From positions 1 to 29,951 of the forward strand of contig CAADWP010000038.1 of NCBI GenBank assembly GCA_900752785.1: a DNA stretch of 29,951 nt. Direction: 5' to 3'. Every line of letters starts with the position of its first letter. Positions within the stretch are counted from its first letter, which is position 1. Positions 22,283 through 29,829 of the stretch are shown here, piece after piece. The notes beneath the pieces were generated by a model. That model saw only the letters and a list, made by a program, of their open reading frames with translations. It did not search any database and was not told the origin of the DNA. The DNA comes from an uncultured Ruminococcus sp. GTDB lineage: Bacteria; Bacillota; Clostridia; Oscillospirales; Ruminococcaceae. The translations under genes and the position numbers were made by a program.

Positions 22283-22321
22283 GGAAACAGGTGAAGGGAT
22301 AAAAACCTTTGCCTGTTTTCC
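22283..22321 (+). terminator. Hairpin after the sigma-like gene, likely terminator
   Basis: AAACAGG (22285-22291) pairs with CCTGTTT (22312-22318), with an inner AAGG/CCTT pair, followed by TCCTTTG. The T-run is weak. Confidence 0.5.
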
Positions 22322-22367
22322 TTTGTGTGGCGAAAACGGGATTGCACCTTGAAAACTGAATACCCAT

Positions 22368-22816
22368 TCGCCAAATACTTCCTCTTTGTGATTGTGATGA
22401 GCATAAGCGTGTGTAGCGATACGCCAAGACCTGCCGATTAGCAGAAAGCGTTGAAAGGTGGTGAGCGAGTAACTATCGACTCAAAATATCGGGCAGCTCC
22501 CGATTTCGCCATAACCCACAAAGAGCATAATGGTACTCCCGTCCAGTCATAGTCCGAGCGTGATTAAACCGTCGCAGGCAATGAGGGCGGCTCTGTCAGA
22601 ACGACAGTTGGGGTGGAACCCCCGTGGCGTCAGTTAGCTGCTGACCGTTTGGCGACTTCCCTGCGTGTTATAACGCATTGCATTTCGGGGTGTCGAGGAC
22701 AAATTGAAATGCTCCTATCATAAAGCCAAACGCAAGGCGGTCTATGGAAACAGAGTTTTGTTTTATGCTCTCCCGACCTTAAATACTTCCTTGTGTTTGG
22801 CTGCCTACATAGGCAG
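22368..22816 (+). ncRNA. Gene-free region with many nested stems: candidate structured RNA or mazF leader
   Basis: The 600 bases between the sigma-like gene and mazF have no convincing ORF but hold many perfect complementary arms. These are TCGCCAAA (22368-22375) with TTTGGCGA (22648-22655), closing a ~290-nt domain; CTCTTTGTG (22382-22390) with CACAAAGAG (22517-22525); and ATCGGG with CCCGAT (22488/22499). Three short hairpins then stand in a row: CTGTC/GACAG at 22593, GGGG/CCCC at 22610 and GTCAG/CTGAC at 22629. After them come GCATTTC (22680) with GAAATGC (22706), and AGCCAAACGCAAGG (22724) with CCTTGTGTTTGGCT (22789), which has one G-U pair. CTGCCTA/TAGGCAG (22801-22816) competes for the end of the last stem. 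I do not recognise a known RNA class. The strand is inferred from the neighbouring genes. Confidence 0.5.
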
Positions 22817-22853
22817 AAATCTCTTGCCTAAATTCAGATAGGAGGTCAAACAA

Positions 22854-23222
22854 ATGGAGAAAACGATTAAGCGTGGGGATATTTACTACGCAGAACTTAA
22901 CCCCGTTATCGGCTCGGAGCAAGGAGGTACACGCCCTGTACTTATCATTTCTAATGATATAGGAAACAGGCATAGCCCCACGGTTATCGTTGCCGCTATC
23001 ACGAGCCGAGTACACACAAAGGCAAAGCTGCCCACCCATACTGCTATCAGAGATTTTGAGGGTCTTAACAAGGACTCTATTATTTTGCTTGAACAGATAC
23101 GTACTATTGATAAGAAGCGTTTACAGGAATATATCGGTATGCTTTCCGAAAGTGAGATGGCAAGAGTTGATAAGGCTCTTGCCATTAGCGTTTCGCTGAA
23201 CATACTAAAAGGTACAAATTGA
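22854..23222 (+). CDS. MazF/PemK-type endoribonuclease toxin
   Basis: The 122-residue protein begins [47 protein letters not shown] and continues [31 protein letters not shown]. This is the full MazF/NdoA (PemK) fold with the RP-V-I and T/S-S active-site blocks. MazF cleaves mRNA at short sites. RBS AGGAGG lies 9 bases before ATG, and CCTA/TAGG (22827/22839) may fold over it. No MazE-like antitoxin gene is adjacent on either side. The antitoxin may be elsewhere, or the protein may be controlled through the unusual leader RNA. A terminator follows. Confidence 0.9.
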   Translation: MEKTIKRGDIYYAELNPVIGSEQGGTRPVLIISNDIGNRHSPTVIVAAITSRVHTKAKLPTHTAIRDFEGLNKDSIILLEQIRTIDKKRLQEYIGMLSESEMARVDKALAISVSLNILKGTN

Positions 23223-23257
23223 TGATTTCATAGAAATTCGCACATTGGTCATTTGAT

Positions 23258-23292
23258 GGCTGTACTTCTATAATTGAGGTACAGCCGTTTTA
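23258..23292 (+). terminator. Terminator after mazF
   Basis: GGCTGTACTTC (23258-23268) pairs, with one G-U pair, with GAGGTACAGCC (23276-23286), followed by GTTTTAATTT. Confidence 0.8.
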
Positions 23293-23311
23293 ATTTAGCG
23301 GAGGTAGACAG

Positions 23312-23464
23312 ATGGAAGATGTAAAAGTATCTAATGGTGCAGATTGCCAACTTGAACAAAAATGTGACGAGAAAGAACGATTTGACAAATTTATGAATGT
23401 GATGGTGCAAATCGTAGAAAAGTACGGGCAGTCAGTTTTGCAGGATTTAGATTGTGTTGCGTAG
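23312..23464 (+). CDS. Small acidic protein of unknown function (50 aa)
   Basis: ATG 23312 follows GCGGAGGTAG with normal spacing. The frame encodes 50 residues (MEDVKVSNGADCQ, later FDKFMNVMVQIVEKYGQSVLQDL), acidic and probably helical, with three cysteines. I do not recognise it. It sits 55 bases before the recombinase gene, so it could be a recombination accessory, an orphan antitoxin or a non-essential reading frame. Its stop codon lies inside a perfect hairpin. Confidence 0.5.
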   Translation: MEDVKVSNGADCQLEQKCDEKERFDKFMNVMVQIVEKYGQSVLQDLDCVA

Positions 23465-23475
23465 AAATACGCAAC
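23456..23475. promoter_or_regulatory. Perfect 8-bp hairpin before the recombinase gene
   Basis: GTTGCGTA (23456-23463) and TACGCAAC (23468-23475) flank a GAAA loop. No T-tract follows. The GNRA-type loop suggests an RNA structure or protein site upstream of the recombinase ribosome-binding site. Confidence 0.45.
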
Positions 23476-23518
23476 CTTACATAGAAACATTTTCCTATAT
23501 TTATTATGGAGGTGCAAT

Positions 23519-25465
23519 ATGAACAGAGAAGGAAAAAAGTGCGTTCTGTATCCAAGAGTTAGTACAGAAATGCAGGTTGATGGATATAGCCTTGAGGGTC
23601 AGAAAAACGGATTAAAACGATTTGCAGACCGAGAAGAAATGGAGATTGTCGGCATTTATGAGGATGCAGGAAAGTCGGGAAAATCTATTGAGGGTCGCCC
23701 TGCGTTTAAGAAAATGCTTTCTGATATTGGGAATGGATTGGAAATAGATTATATTCTGGTATATAAACTTTCCCGATTTGGCAGAAATGCAGCAGACATA
23801 TTAAATTCATTAGAGTATGTGCAATCCTACGGCGTAAATCTGATTTGCATTGAAGAAGGGATTGACTCATCACAGACAAGCGGCAAACTGTTAATATCTG
23901 TCCTTTCTGCTGTTGCTGAAATTGAAAGAGAGAATATTATCGAGCAGACGATGAATGGTCGCAGAGAAAAAGCAAGACAAGGCGGTTGGAATGGCGGATT
24001 TGCTCCGTATGGATATTATTTGAAAGACAATCAGCTTTTAATAGAAGAAAGTGAAGCGGCGGCTATTCGCATTATATTTGAGAAATTTGCAGGCTCGGAT
24101 ATAGGGTACGGCGGTATCGCTAAATATCTTAATTTGCAAGGAATAAAGAAAATACCCCGACAGAATGGTACTTTGGAAAATTGGAGTGGTCATCTGGTGA
24201 GGCAGATATTAGACAATCCTGTTTATTGTGGCAAAATTGCTTATGGTAGAAGAACAAGGGAAAAAGTTAAAGGCACGAAAAATGAATATAAGCAGGTACA
24301 CGCCGAAGATTATATATTAGAGGACGGGCAGCACGAAGGTATTGTCAGCGAGGAATTATGGCAAAAAGTTCACGCTAAGCGTGTAGCTACGGGAATAAAG
24401 CAACCGTCCAAAACAGGTAAGGATAGGTCGCACCTTTTAACTGGTGTGTTGAAATGCCCTCTTTGTGGAAGCCCGATGTATACCAATAAGCACGCTTGGA
24501 CAAATAAGGACGGCACATATAAAGAAGTGTACTATTATATTTGTGGCAGAAATAAGCAGGAGCGTGGTCATTATTGTGAGTACAAAGCATCGCTAAGAAA
24601 AACAGATATAGAGCCGCTTGTTATCGAAGCAATTAGAGAGTTAGTAAGTGATAAGAGCTTTGCAAAGGAAATTAAAAAACGATTTGGTGTCCAGACCGAT
24701 ACGAGCAAAATAGATAAGGAGCTTGCAAATTATGAAAGTAAGTTGAAAGAGGTTGATTTGAACAAAGCCCGTTTGGAACGGGAAATTGACAATCTTCCTG
24801 CTGATGCAAAATATCGGGAACGAAAAATCCACGATATGACAATAAGACTTGATGGACTGTATGACACAATAGTGGAGTTGGAAGAACGAATTGAAGATGC
24901 AAAATTGCGAAGAAGCTCTATTGAGATGGAAGCAATCACGCTTGAGAATGTTTACAGAATTATGGAGAACTTCAGCAAACTTTATGCTATAATAAGTGAC
25001 GAGGAAAAGAAAAGCCTTGTTTCCTATCTGATTAAAGAAATTCAGATATACCCTAACGGCACATCAGACAGGATTTTGAAGTCGATAGAGTTTAATTTTC
25101 CGATTTATCGTGACGGACGGGAGATAAGGAAACTTTTGTGGGAAAACGGTAATACCGTTGAGACGGTATGTCAGTTAGTTCTGAGAAATCCGGTAACACA
25201 TATCAACATTGATGTGGACGTAGAGGAACTGGTGCAGGATAAGAGAGGGGCGGCAACCTATGGGCAGATCAAGGATTACGTTCTTGAACATAGCGGCTTG
25301 AAGGTCAGCAGCTTGTATATCGCACAGGTAAAGCAGAAATGCGATATTATTGAACGTGAGAATTATAATAAATCAAAATCAGAGGATGCCAAGCAGCCGC
25401 AATGCCCGCCGGAAAAAGAAGTAGCTATTATGGAAGCATTACGATACTATGGAATGATCAAATAA
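23519..25465 (+). CDS. Large serine recombinase (integrase/excisionase of the element), C-terminus fused to an RlmD-like tail
   Basis: The 648-residue frame starts at ATG 23519 after TGGAGGTG. It has a resolvase-type catalytic domain with nucleophile Ser15 in YPRVSTEMQ, and YKLSRFGRNAADIL and EIERENIIEQT further on. A recombinase domain follows from about residue 150 (GGFAPYGYYL). A zinc ribbon lies at about 313-360 (CPLCGSPMYTNKH, then CGRNKQERGHYCEY), and a coiled-coil region at about 400-490. This is the TndX/TnpX group, which integrates and excises conjugative transposons. TndX has 533 residues. Here the recombinase proper seems to end near residue 545-550, after IEFNFPIYRDGREIRKLLWE. The remaining ~100 residues look like the end of the host methyltransferase RlmD, read through the att junction. 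Confidence 0.93.
   Translation: MNREGKKCVLYPRVSTEMQVDGYSLEGQKNGLKRFADREEMEIVGIYEDAGKSGKSIEGRPAFKKMLSDIGNGLEIDYILVYKLSRFGRNAADILNSLEYVQSYGVNLICIEEGIDSSQTSGKLLISVLSAVAEIERENIIEQTMNGRREKARQGGWNGGFAPYGYYLKDNQLLIEESEAAAIRIIFEKFAGSDIGYGGIAKYLNLQGIKKIPRQNGTLENWSGHLVRQILDNPVYCGKIAYGRRTREKVKGTKNEYKQVHAEDYILEDGQHEGIVSEELWQKVHAKRVATGIKQPSKTGKDRSHLLTGVLKCPLCGSPMYTNKHAWTNKDGTYKEVYYYICGRNKQERGHYCEYKASLRKTDIEPLVIEAIRELVSDKSFAKEIKKRFGVQTDTSKIDKELANYESKLKEVDLNKARLEREIDNLPADAKYRERKIHDMTIRLDGLYDTIVELEERIEDAKLRRSSIEMEAITLENVYRIMENFSKLYAIISDEEKKSLVSYLIKEIQIYPNGTSDRILKSIEFNFPIYRDGREIRKLLWENGNTVETVCQLVLRNPVTHINIDVDVEELVQDKRGAATYGQIKDYVLEHSGLKVSSLYIAQVKQKCDIIERENYNKSKSEDAKQPQCPPEKEVAIMEALRYYGMIK
25145..25175. other. 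Predicted attachment site (attR) at the element-chromosome boundary
   Basis: The palindrome AACGGTAATACCGTT (25145-25159) is followed by GAGACGGTATGT (25160-25171). The second part encodes ETVC, which fits the HVETVC motif close to the end of the RlmD catalytic domain. Serine recombinases of conjugative elements commonly integrate next to their own gene, and rumA/rlmD is a known ICE target. The exact crossover cannot be placed without the left end. Confidence 0.5.
25160..25465 (+). pseudogene. rlmD: Displaced 3' fragment of host rlmD (rumA), in frame with the recombinase
   Basis: The last ~100 codons of the recombinase frame do not resemble a recombinase. They read VETVCQLVLRNPVTHINID, ATYGQIKDYVLEHSGLKVSS, LYIAQVKQKC and QPQCPPEKEVAIMEALRYYG, which I recognise as the extended C-terminus of the 23S rRNA (uracil-1939-C5)-methyltransferase in Clostridia. 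Insertion of the element would have cut the host gene here. The 5' part with the catalytic domain should lie at the other end of the element, outside the window. Whether the host enzyme keeps function through a tail supplied by the element cannot be seen. Confidence 0.6.
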
Positions 25466-25472
25466 TGCTTTT

Positions 25473-25519
25473 GAGAAACCGCTGTGTGGCTAAGGTCATG
25501 CGGCGGTTTTCTCTGTTTG
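25473..25519 (+). terminator. Terminator after the recombinase/rlmD tail
   Basis: GAGAAACCGC (25473-25482) pairs with GCGGTTTTCTC (25503-25513) with one bulged T, followed by TGTTTG. It is probably the original rlmD terminator. Confidence 0.65.
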
Positions 25520-25539
25520 TAACTTTTCAAAAAATGCCC

Positions 25540-25568
25540 TTGACATTCTGATGCTTTTTTGTTATCAT
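25540..25568 (+). promoter_or_regulatory. Promoter of the MarR gene
   Basis: A perfect -35 TTGACA (25540-25545), a 17-base spacer and -10 TATCAT (25563-25568) are followed at once by the inverted repeat at 25570. Confidence 0.8.
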
Positions 25569-25569
25569 A

Positions 25570-25583
25570 TGTAGCATACTACA
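25570..25583. promoter_or_regulatory. MarR-type operator 1 (marR promoter)
   Basis: TGTAG and CTACA flank CATA. The site covers the likely transcription start, so bound protein would block the promoter. The core TAGCATACTA recurs in variant form at 26055 and 29799. Confidence 0.65.
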
Positions 25584-25600
25584 CGTGGAGGTGAATCCCA

Positions 25601-26017
25601 GTGATGAAGAACGATGTCGGATACCTCATTAAGCGCATCAATGATAAGCTGGCGGCGAGAGCCGATGCGGAATTAAAGCAATTCAATTTAACGATGTCCC
25701 AATGCCGGGTATTTCTGTATCTGAGCAGCCGGGGCGGGCAGGCAACCCAGAAAGAAATCGAAACCTTTTTGGACGTTGCTCATCCGACCGTTGTGGGCTT
25801 GGTTTCCCGCATGGAGCTGAATGGCTATGTAATATGCTGGCCCTGCGAAGATGGGCGCAATAAGTATGTCAAACTGACGCCGCAGGCAGAGGCCATCGAC
25901 AAGGATATGCAGCGGAATCAGCTGGAAAACGAGGAAATGCTGTTAGCCCCCCTTTCCCCGGAGGATCGTGAGCGGCTGAGAGATTTGCTGCTGACCGTTG
26001 CAGAACATTTGACGTAA
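25601..26017 (+). CDS. MarR family transcriptional regulator
   Basis: GTG 25601 lies 9 bases after GGAGG; ATG 25604 is the alternative. The 138-residue protein has the MarR winged helix (LTMSQCRVFLYLSSRGGQATQKEIETFLDVAHPTVVGLVSRMELNGYV, then DGRNKYVKLTPQAEAI for the wing). MarR proteins repress efflux genes and let go when they bind a phenolic or drug ligand. Its own promoter and the following ABC and MATE genes carry matching inverted repeats. The gene has a GC-rich codon pattern like the ABC genes, unlike the element's accessory module. Confidence 0.92.
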   Translation: MMKNDVGYLIKRINDKLAARADAELKQFNLTMSQCRVFLYLSSRGGQATQKEIETFLDVAHPTVVGLVSRMELNGYVICWPCEDGRNKYVKLTPQAEAIDKDMQRNQLENEEMLLAPLSPEDRERLRDLLLTVAEHLT

Positions 26018-26040
26018 AAGCCGATGGATAATCGGCTTTT
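26016..26040 (+). terminator. Terminator overlapping the marR stop codon
   Basis: AAAAGCCGAT (26016-26025) and ATCGGCTTTT (26031-26040) form a 10-bp stem with a 5-base loop. The right arm supplies the T-run. It separates marR from the ABC operon, which must then have its own promoter or depend on read-through. Confidence 0.75.
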
Positions 26041-26054
26041 ATATAGCTCTAAAG

Positions 26055-26068
26055 TGTAGCGTACTACA
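26055..26068. promoter_or_regulatory. MarR-type operator 2 (ABC operon)
   Basis: TGTAG and CTACA flank CGTA, the same arms as operator 1. It lies 23 bases before the ABC gene. I do not see a clear -35/-10 pair next to it. Confidence 0.65.
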
Positions 26069-26091
26069 TACAAACAAATTGGAGGTTCAAC

Positions 26092-27843
26092 ATGATAAAA
26101 ACCTTATTGAGGAGCCTGCGGGAATACAAGCGAGGCTCCATTCTCACGATCCTGCTCTCCATTCTGGAGGCAGCGTTTGAAATCCTGATCCCGCTCCGTA
26201 TGGCAGATTTGATCGATCAGGGAATCGACTTGGGAAACATGGCAGCCGTCTGGAAATTTGGCATCGCCATTCTGATTTTTGCCGCTCTGCAATTACTGAC
26301 AGGCGTTCTTTCCGCACACATTGCGGCGAAAACCTCCGTAGGGTTTTCGGCAAATCTGCGACAGGATATGTATGACAACGTGCAGACCTTTTCCTTTTCC
26401 AATATTGACAAGTTCTCCACTGCATCCATCGTCACCCGCCTGACCACCGATGTGACCAATATTCAGAATGCCTATCAAATGCTGCTCCGCATGGCAGTGC
26501 GCGGCCCTGTCATGCTGGTATTTTCCATGATCGTGTCTTTCCGCATCAACACGGCCATTGCACTCATTTTCCTTGCGGTTATTCCCATTATGGCGCTGCT
26601 GCTCCTTTTGATTATTCGCAAGGTCGGGCCGCTTTTTAACCGGGTGTTCCATACCTACGACGAGCTGAACAATGTTGTCCAGGAGAATGTCAGGGGCATC
26701 CGTGTGGTGAAATCCTTCAATCAGGAGGACCACGAGATCAAAAAGTTCAAAGGCATTTCACAGAGCATCTATGAGGATTTTGCCGCCGGGGAACGGCTGT
26801 TGGCGTTCAACTCGCCCATTATGCAGTTTTTCATGTACGCCTGCATGATCTTGATTTCGTGGATCGGGGCAAAAGCGATCGTTGCCAGCGGCAACAACGC
26901 AGTGTTGGGCATGACCACCGGTGACCTGACAGCACTCTTTTCCTATGCAACACAGATTTTGATGGCGCTGATGATGCTCTCCATGGTCTTTGCAATGATC
27001 ACCATTTCTCTTGCATCAGCCTATCGTATTGCGGAAGTGTTGGAGGAAAAAACGGATATTGACAATCCCGCTGACCCAATCATGGCAGTCAGGGACGGCT
27101 CGATTTGCTTTGAGCAAGTAAGCTTTGCTTACTCGACCGAGACCGACAAAAAGGTGCTGAGCGACATTGACTTCTCTATCGCCTCCGGGCAGACCGTTGG
27201 CATCATCGGCGGCACGGGCTCTTCCAAGTCGAGCCTCGTACAGCTCATTCCGCGGCTCTATAACGTGAGTTCCGGTCAGTTATTGTTGGGCGGCGTGGAT
27301 GTGCGTAAATATGATTTTGACGTATTGCGCAATGCCGTTGCCATGGTGCTGCAAAAGAACGAACTGTTCTCCGGCACAATCAAGGAAAATCTGCGTTGGG
27401 GCAATGAAAATGCCACGGATGAAGAAATCGAGGAAGCCTGTCGTCTGGCCTGTGCAGATGAGTTCATTCAGAGCTTCCCAGACAAGTACGATACCTATAT
27501 TGAGCAGGGCGGCACCAATGTATCAGGCGGTCAGAAGCAGCGGCTTTGTATCGCCCGCGCTCTGCTGAAAAAACCAAAGGTTCTGATTCTGGACGATTCC
27601 ACTTCTGCTGTTGATACCAAAACGGATGCTTCCATCCAAAAATCTTTTGCGGAGTTTATTCCGAATACGACCAAAATCATCATTGCTCAGCGTGTCAGCT
27701 CCGTACAGCACGCCGATCGAATCGTTGTTATGGACGATGGTAAAATCGCAGCGTGCGGAACGCATGATGAATTGCTGAAAACCTGCGATATTTACAGAGA
27801 AGTGTATGAATCCCAGAAGAAAGGAGACAGCGACCATGAATAA
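26092..27843 (+). CDS. Half-size ABC exporter with a degenerate ATP site (first subunit of a heterodimer)
   Basis: The 583-residue protein has six membrane helices in residues 15-320 and a nucleotide-binding domain from about 340. Walker A is GGTGSSKS (about residue 373), with Ser for the last Gly. The signature is VSGGQKQR. Walker B is VLILDDSTSAVD, with Asp for the catalytic Glu, and the H-loop is IIAQRVSS, with Gln for His. Asp and Gln at these two places mark the non-hydrolysing site of heterodimeric drug exporters such as BmrC/BmrD and TM287/288. It lies 7 bases before the start of the second subunit, with an operator for MarR upstream. Substrates are probably drugs or lipids. RBS TTGGAGG. 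Confidence 0.92.
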   Translation: MIKTLLRSLREYKRGSILTILLSILEAAFEILIPLRMADLIDQGIDLGNMAAVWKFGIAILIFAALQLLTGVLSAHIAAKTSVGFSANLRQDMYDNVQTFSFSNIDKFSTASIVTRLTTDVTNIQNAYQMLLRMAVRGPVMLVFSMIVSFRINTAIALIFLAVIPIMALLLLLIIRKVGPLFNRVFHTYDELNNVVQENVRGIRVVKSFNQEDHEIKKFKGISQSIYEDFAAGERLLAFNSPIMQFFMYACMILISWIGAKAIVASGNNAVLGMTTGDLTALFSYATQILMALMMLSMVFAMITISLASAYRIAEVLEEKTDIDNPADPIMAVRDGSICFEQVSFAYSTETDKKVLSDIDFSIASGQTVGIIGGTGSSKSSLVQLIPRLYNVSSGQLLLGGVDVRKYDFDVLRNAVAMVLQKNELFSGTIKENLRWGNENATDEEIEEACRLACADEFIQSFPDKYDTYIEQGGTNVSGGQKQRLCIARALLKKPKVLILDDSTSAVDTKTDASIQKSFAEFIPNTTKIIIAQRVSSVQHADRIVVMDDGKIAACGTHDELLKTCDIYREVYESQKKGDSDHE

Positions 27844-29757
27844 GAAAAACGGACAGGTTTCGGGAGATAGGATGCAGAAGCAGCAATTTGACACCAAGAC
27901 ACTGCGGCGGCTGCTTTCTTATATGAAGGACTATAAGGGACAGCTCATTTTTGTGGTGATTTGCATTTTGCTCAGCGCCATTGCGTCCGCTGCCTCGGCG
28001 CTGTTCCTGCAATCCCTGATCGACGATTATATCACACCGCTGCTCACAAGCTCTGCCCCGGTATTCACACAGCTTTTGAAGGTGCTGGTCGTGATCGGCG
28101 CAATCTATCTGATCGGTGTTCTTGCCACGCTTTTTTATAACCGTATCATGGTAACCATTGCACAGGGAACGCTGAAAAAGATTCGGGACGAAATGTTTGA
28201 AAAAATGCAGCGCCTCCCCATCCGCGCCTTTGATACCCGCACCCACGGCGATATTATGAGCCTTTATACCAACGACACCGATACCCTTCGCCAGATGATC
28301 GCACAGTCCATGGCGCAGCTCATTTCCTCGGTCTTACCATCGTGGCGGTATTGGTTTGTATGCTCTATGTCAGCTTTTATCTGACACTGGTTGCAGTGCT
28401 GGTCATGCTTCTGATCTTGCAGATCGTCAGGGTGGTCACTGAAAAGATCGGCGGTTTCTTTCTGATGCAGCAGAAAACGCTTGCGGATGTCAACGGTTAT
28501 GTGGAGGAAATGGTAAACGGGCAGAAGGTCATTAAGGTTTTCTGCCATGAGGAAACCGCAAAAAAGGAGCTTGCCGAAAAAAACCGCACATGGGCAACTG
28601 CCGCCGCCAGTGCCAACGGCTACGCCAACTCCATGATGCCTATGATGAATGCCCTTGGCTATGTGCAGTATGTCATTATTGCGATATTGGGCGGCTATAT
28701 GGCAATTTCCGGCGGTACCAACATCGGTTTGCAGGGAACGGGGGCGCTGACACTTGGCGCAATCGCTTCTTTCCTGACGCTTTCCCGCAATTTCAACAAC
28801 CCCATCTCTCAGATTTCCAACCAGTTCAACTCCATTGTGACGGCGCTGGCAGGCGCTTCCCGCATCTTTGCATTCATGGATGAGCAGCCGGAAACCGACG
28901 AGGGCTATGTAACGCTGGTGAACGTCGAGGAAACGAACGGCGAGCTGCGGGAAACTGAAAAGCATACCGGAATGTGGGCGTGGAAGCATCCGCATCACGA
29001 TGGAACGCTGACCTATACCAAGCTGGAGGGGCGCGTTGTATTTGACCATGTGGATTTCGGCTATACGCCGGACAAGACCGTTCTGCATGACATTTCCCTT
29101 TATGCGGAGCCGGGGCAGAAGATCGCCTTTGTCGGTGCAACGGGCGCAGGCAAGACGACCATTACCAATCTCATCAACCGTTTTTACGACATCGACGACG
29201 GCAAGATTCGCTATGATGGCATCAACATCAATAAGATCAGGAAAGCCGACCTGCGCCGCAGCCTAGGCATTGTCCTGCAGGAAGTGAACCTCTTTACCGG
29301 AACGGTGATGGAAAACCTGCGCTACGGAAATCCGGATGCCACCGATGAGGAATGTATCACGGCTGCAAAGCTGGCAAATGCGGACGGTTTTATCCGGATG
29401 CTGCCGCAGGGATACGATACGGTTCTGAAAGGTGACGGCAGCGGTCTTAGTCAGGGGCAGCGGCAGCTTATCTCCATTGCCCGCGCTGCGGTGTCCGACC
29501 CGCCGGTGATGATTCTGGACGAGGCAACTTCCTCCATTGACACCCGAACCGAAGCGTTGGTACAGGGAGGTATGGACAAGCTGATGAAAGGGCGGACGGT
29601 GTTTGTCATCGCTCATCGCCTGTCCACGGTACAGAACTCGGACGTGATCATGGTGCTTGACCACGGACACATCATCGAACGAGGCAATCACGAAAAGCTG
29701 ATTGCTGAAAAAGGCACCTATTATCAGCTTTATACCGGCGCGTTTGAGCTGGAATAA
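27836..29757 (+). pseudogene. Second half-size ABC exporter, frameshifted within the membrane domain
   Basis: The frame that starts at ATG 27836 (RBS AAAGGAG) encodes helices 1-3, reaching QSMAQLISSV. It then runs into a different frame and stops at 28384. The rest of the protein continues from about 28342 in the frame one base earlier (AVLVCMLYVSFYLTLVAVL) to 29757. One extra base near 28335 would restore a 640-residue protein of normal size. Downstream motifs are intact: Walker A GATGAGKTT, signature LSQGQRQ, Walker B VMILDEATSSID with Glu, and H-loop VIAHRLST. It is the hydrolysing partner of the previous gene. No slippery heptamer is visible at the break, so I favour a true one-base deletion or an assembly error over programmed frameshifting. 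Confidence 0.85.
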
Positions 29758-29798
29758 CCATTACTCACTGGTGTCGGTGGGTATCTTTTAGAACAAAA

Positions 29799-29814
29799 CG
29801 ATAGCACACTATCG
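29799..29814. promoter_or_regulatory. MarR-type operator 3 (MATE gene)
   Basis: CGATAG and CTATCG flank CACA. The core TAGCACACTA matches TAGCATACTA and TAGCGTACTA of operators 1 and 2. It lies 16 bases before the MATE start codon and 5 bases before its ribosome-binding site. Confidence 0.5.
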
Positions 29815-29829
29815 CGTTTGGAGGAAATT

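Noticed and set aside
22399..22635. Short ORFs of 14 and 18 codons inside the structured region before mazF
   Set aside because: They lack ribosome-binding sites and their codons fall in the complementary arms, so they are probably chance frames.
22724..22816. CRISPR-like or tandem repeats in the mazF leader
   Set aside because: The repeated blocks are inverted arms of single stems, not regularly spaced direct repeats.
25466..25600. tRNA gene as integration target next to the recombinase
   Set aside because: No cloverleaf or tRNA 3' end is visible; the rlmD tail explains the junction better.
28320..28345. Programmed -1 ribosomal frameshift in the second ABC gene
   Set aside because: There is no X-XXY-YYZ slippery heptamer and no strong downstream stem at the junction; a mutation or assembly error is simpler.
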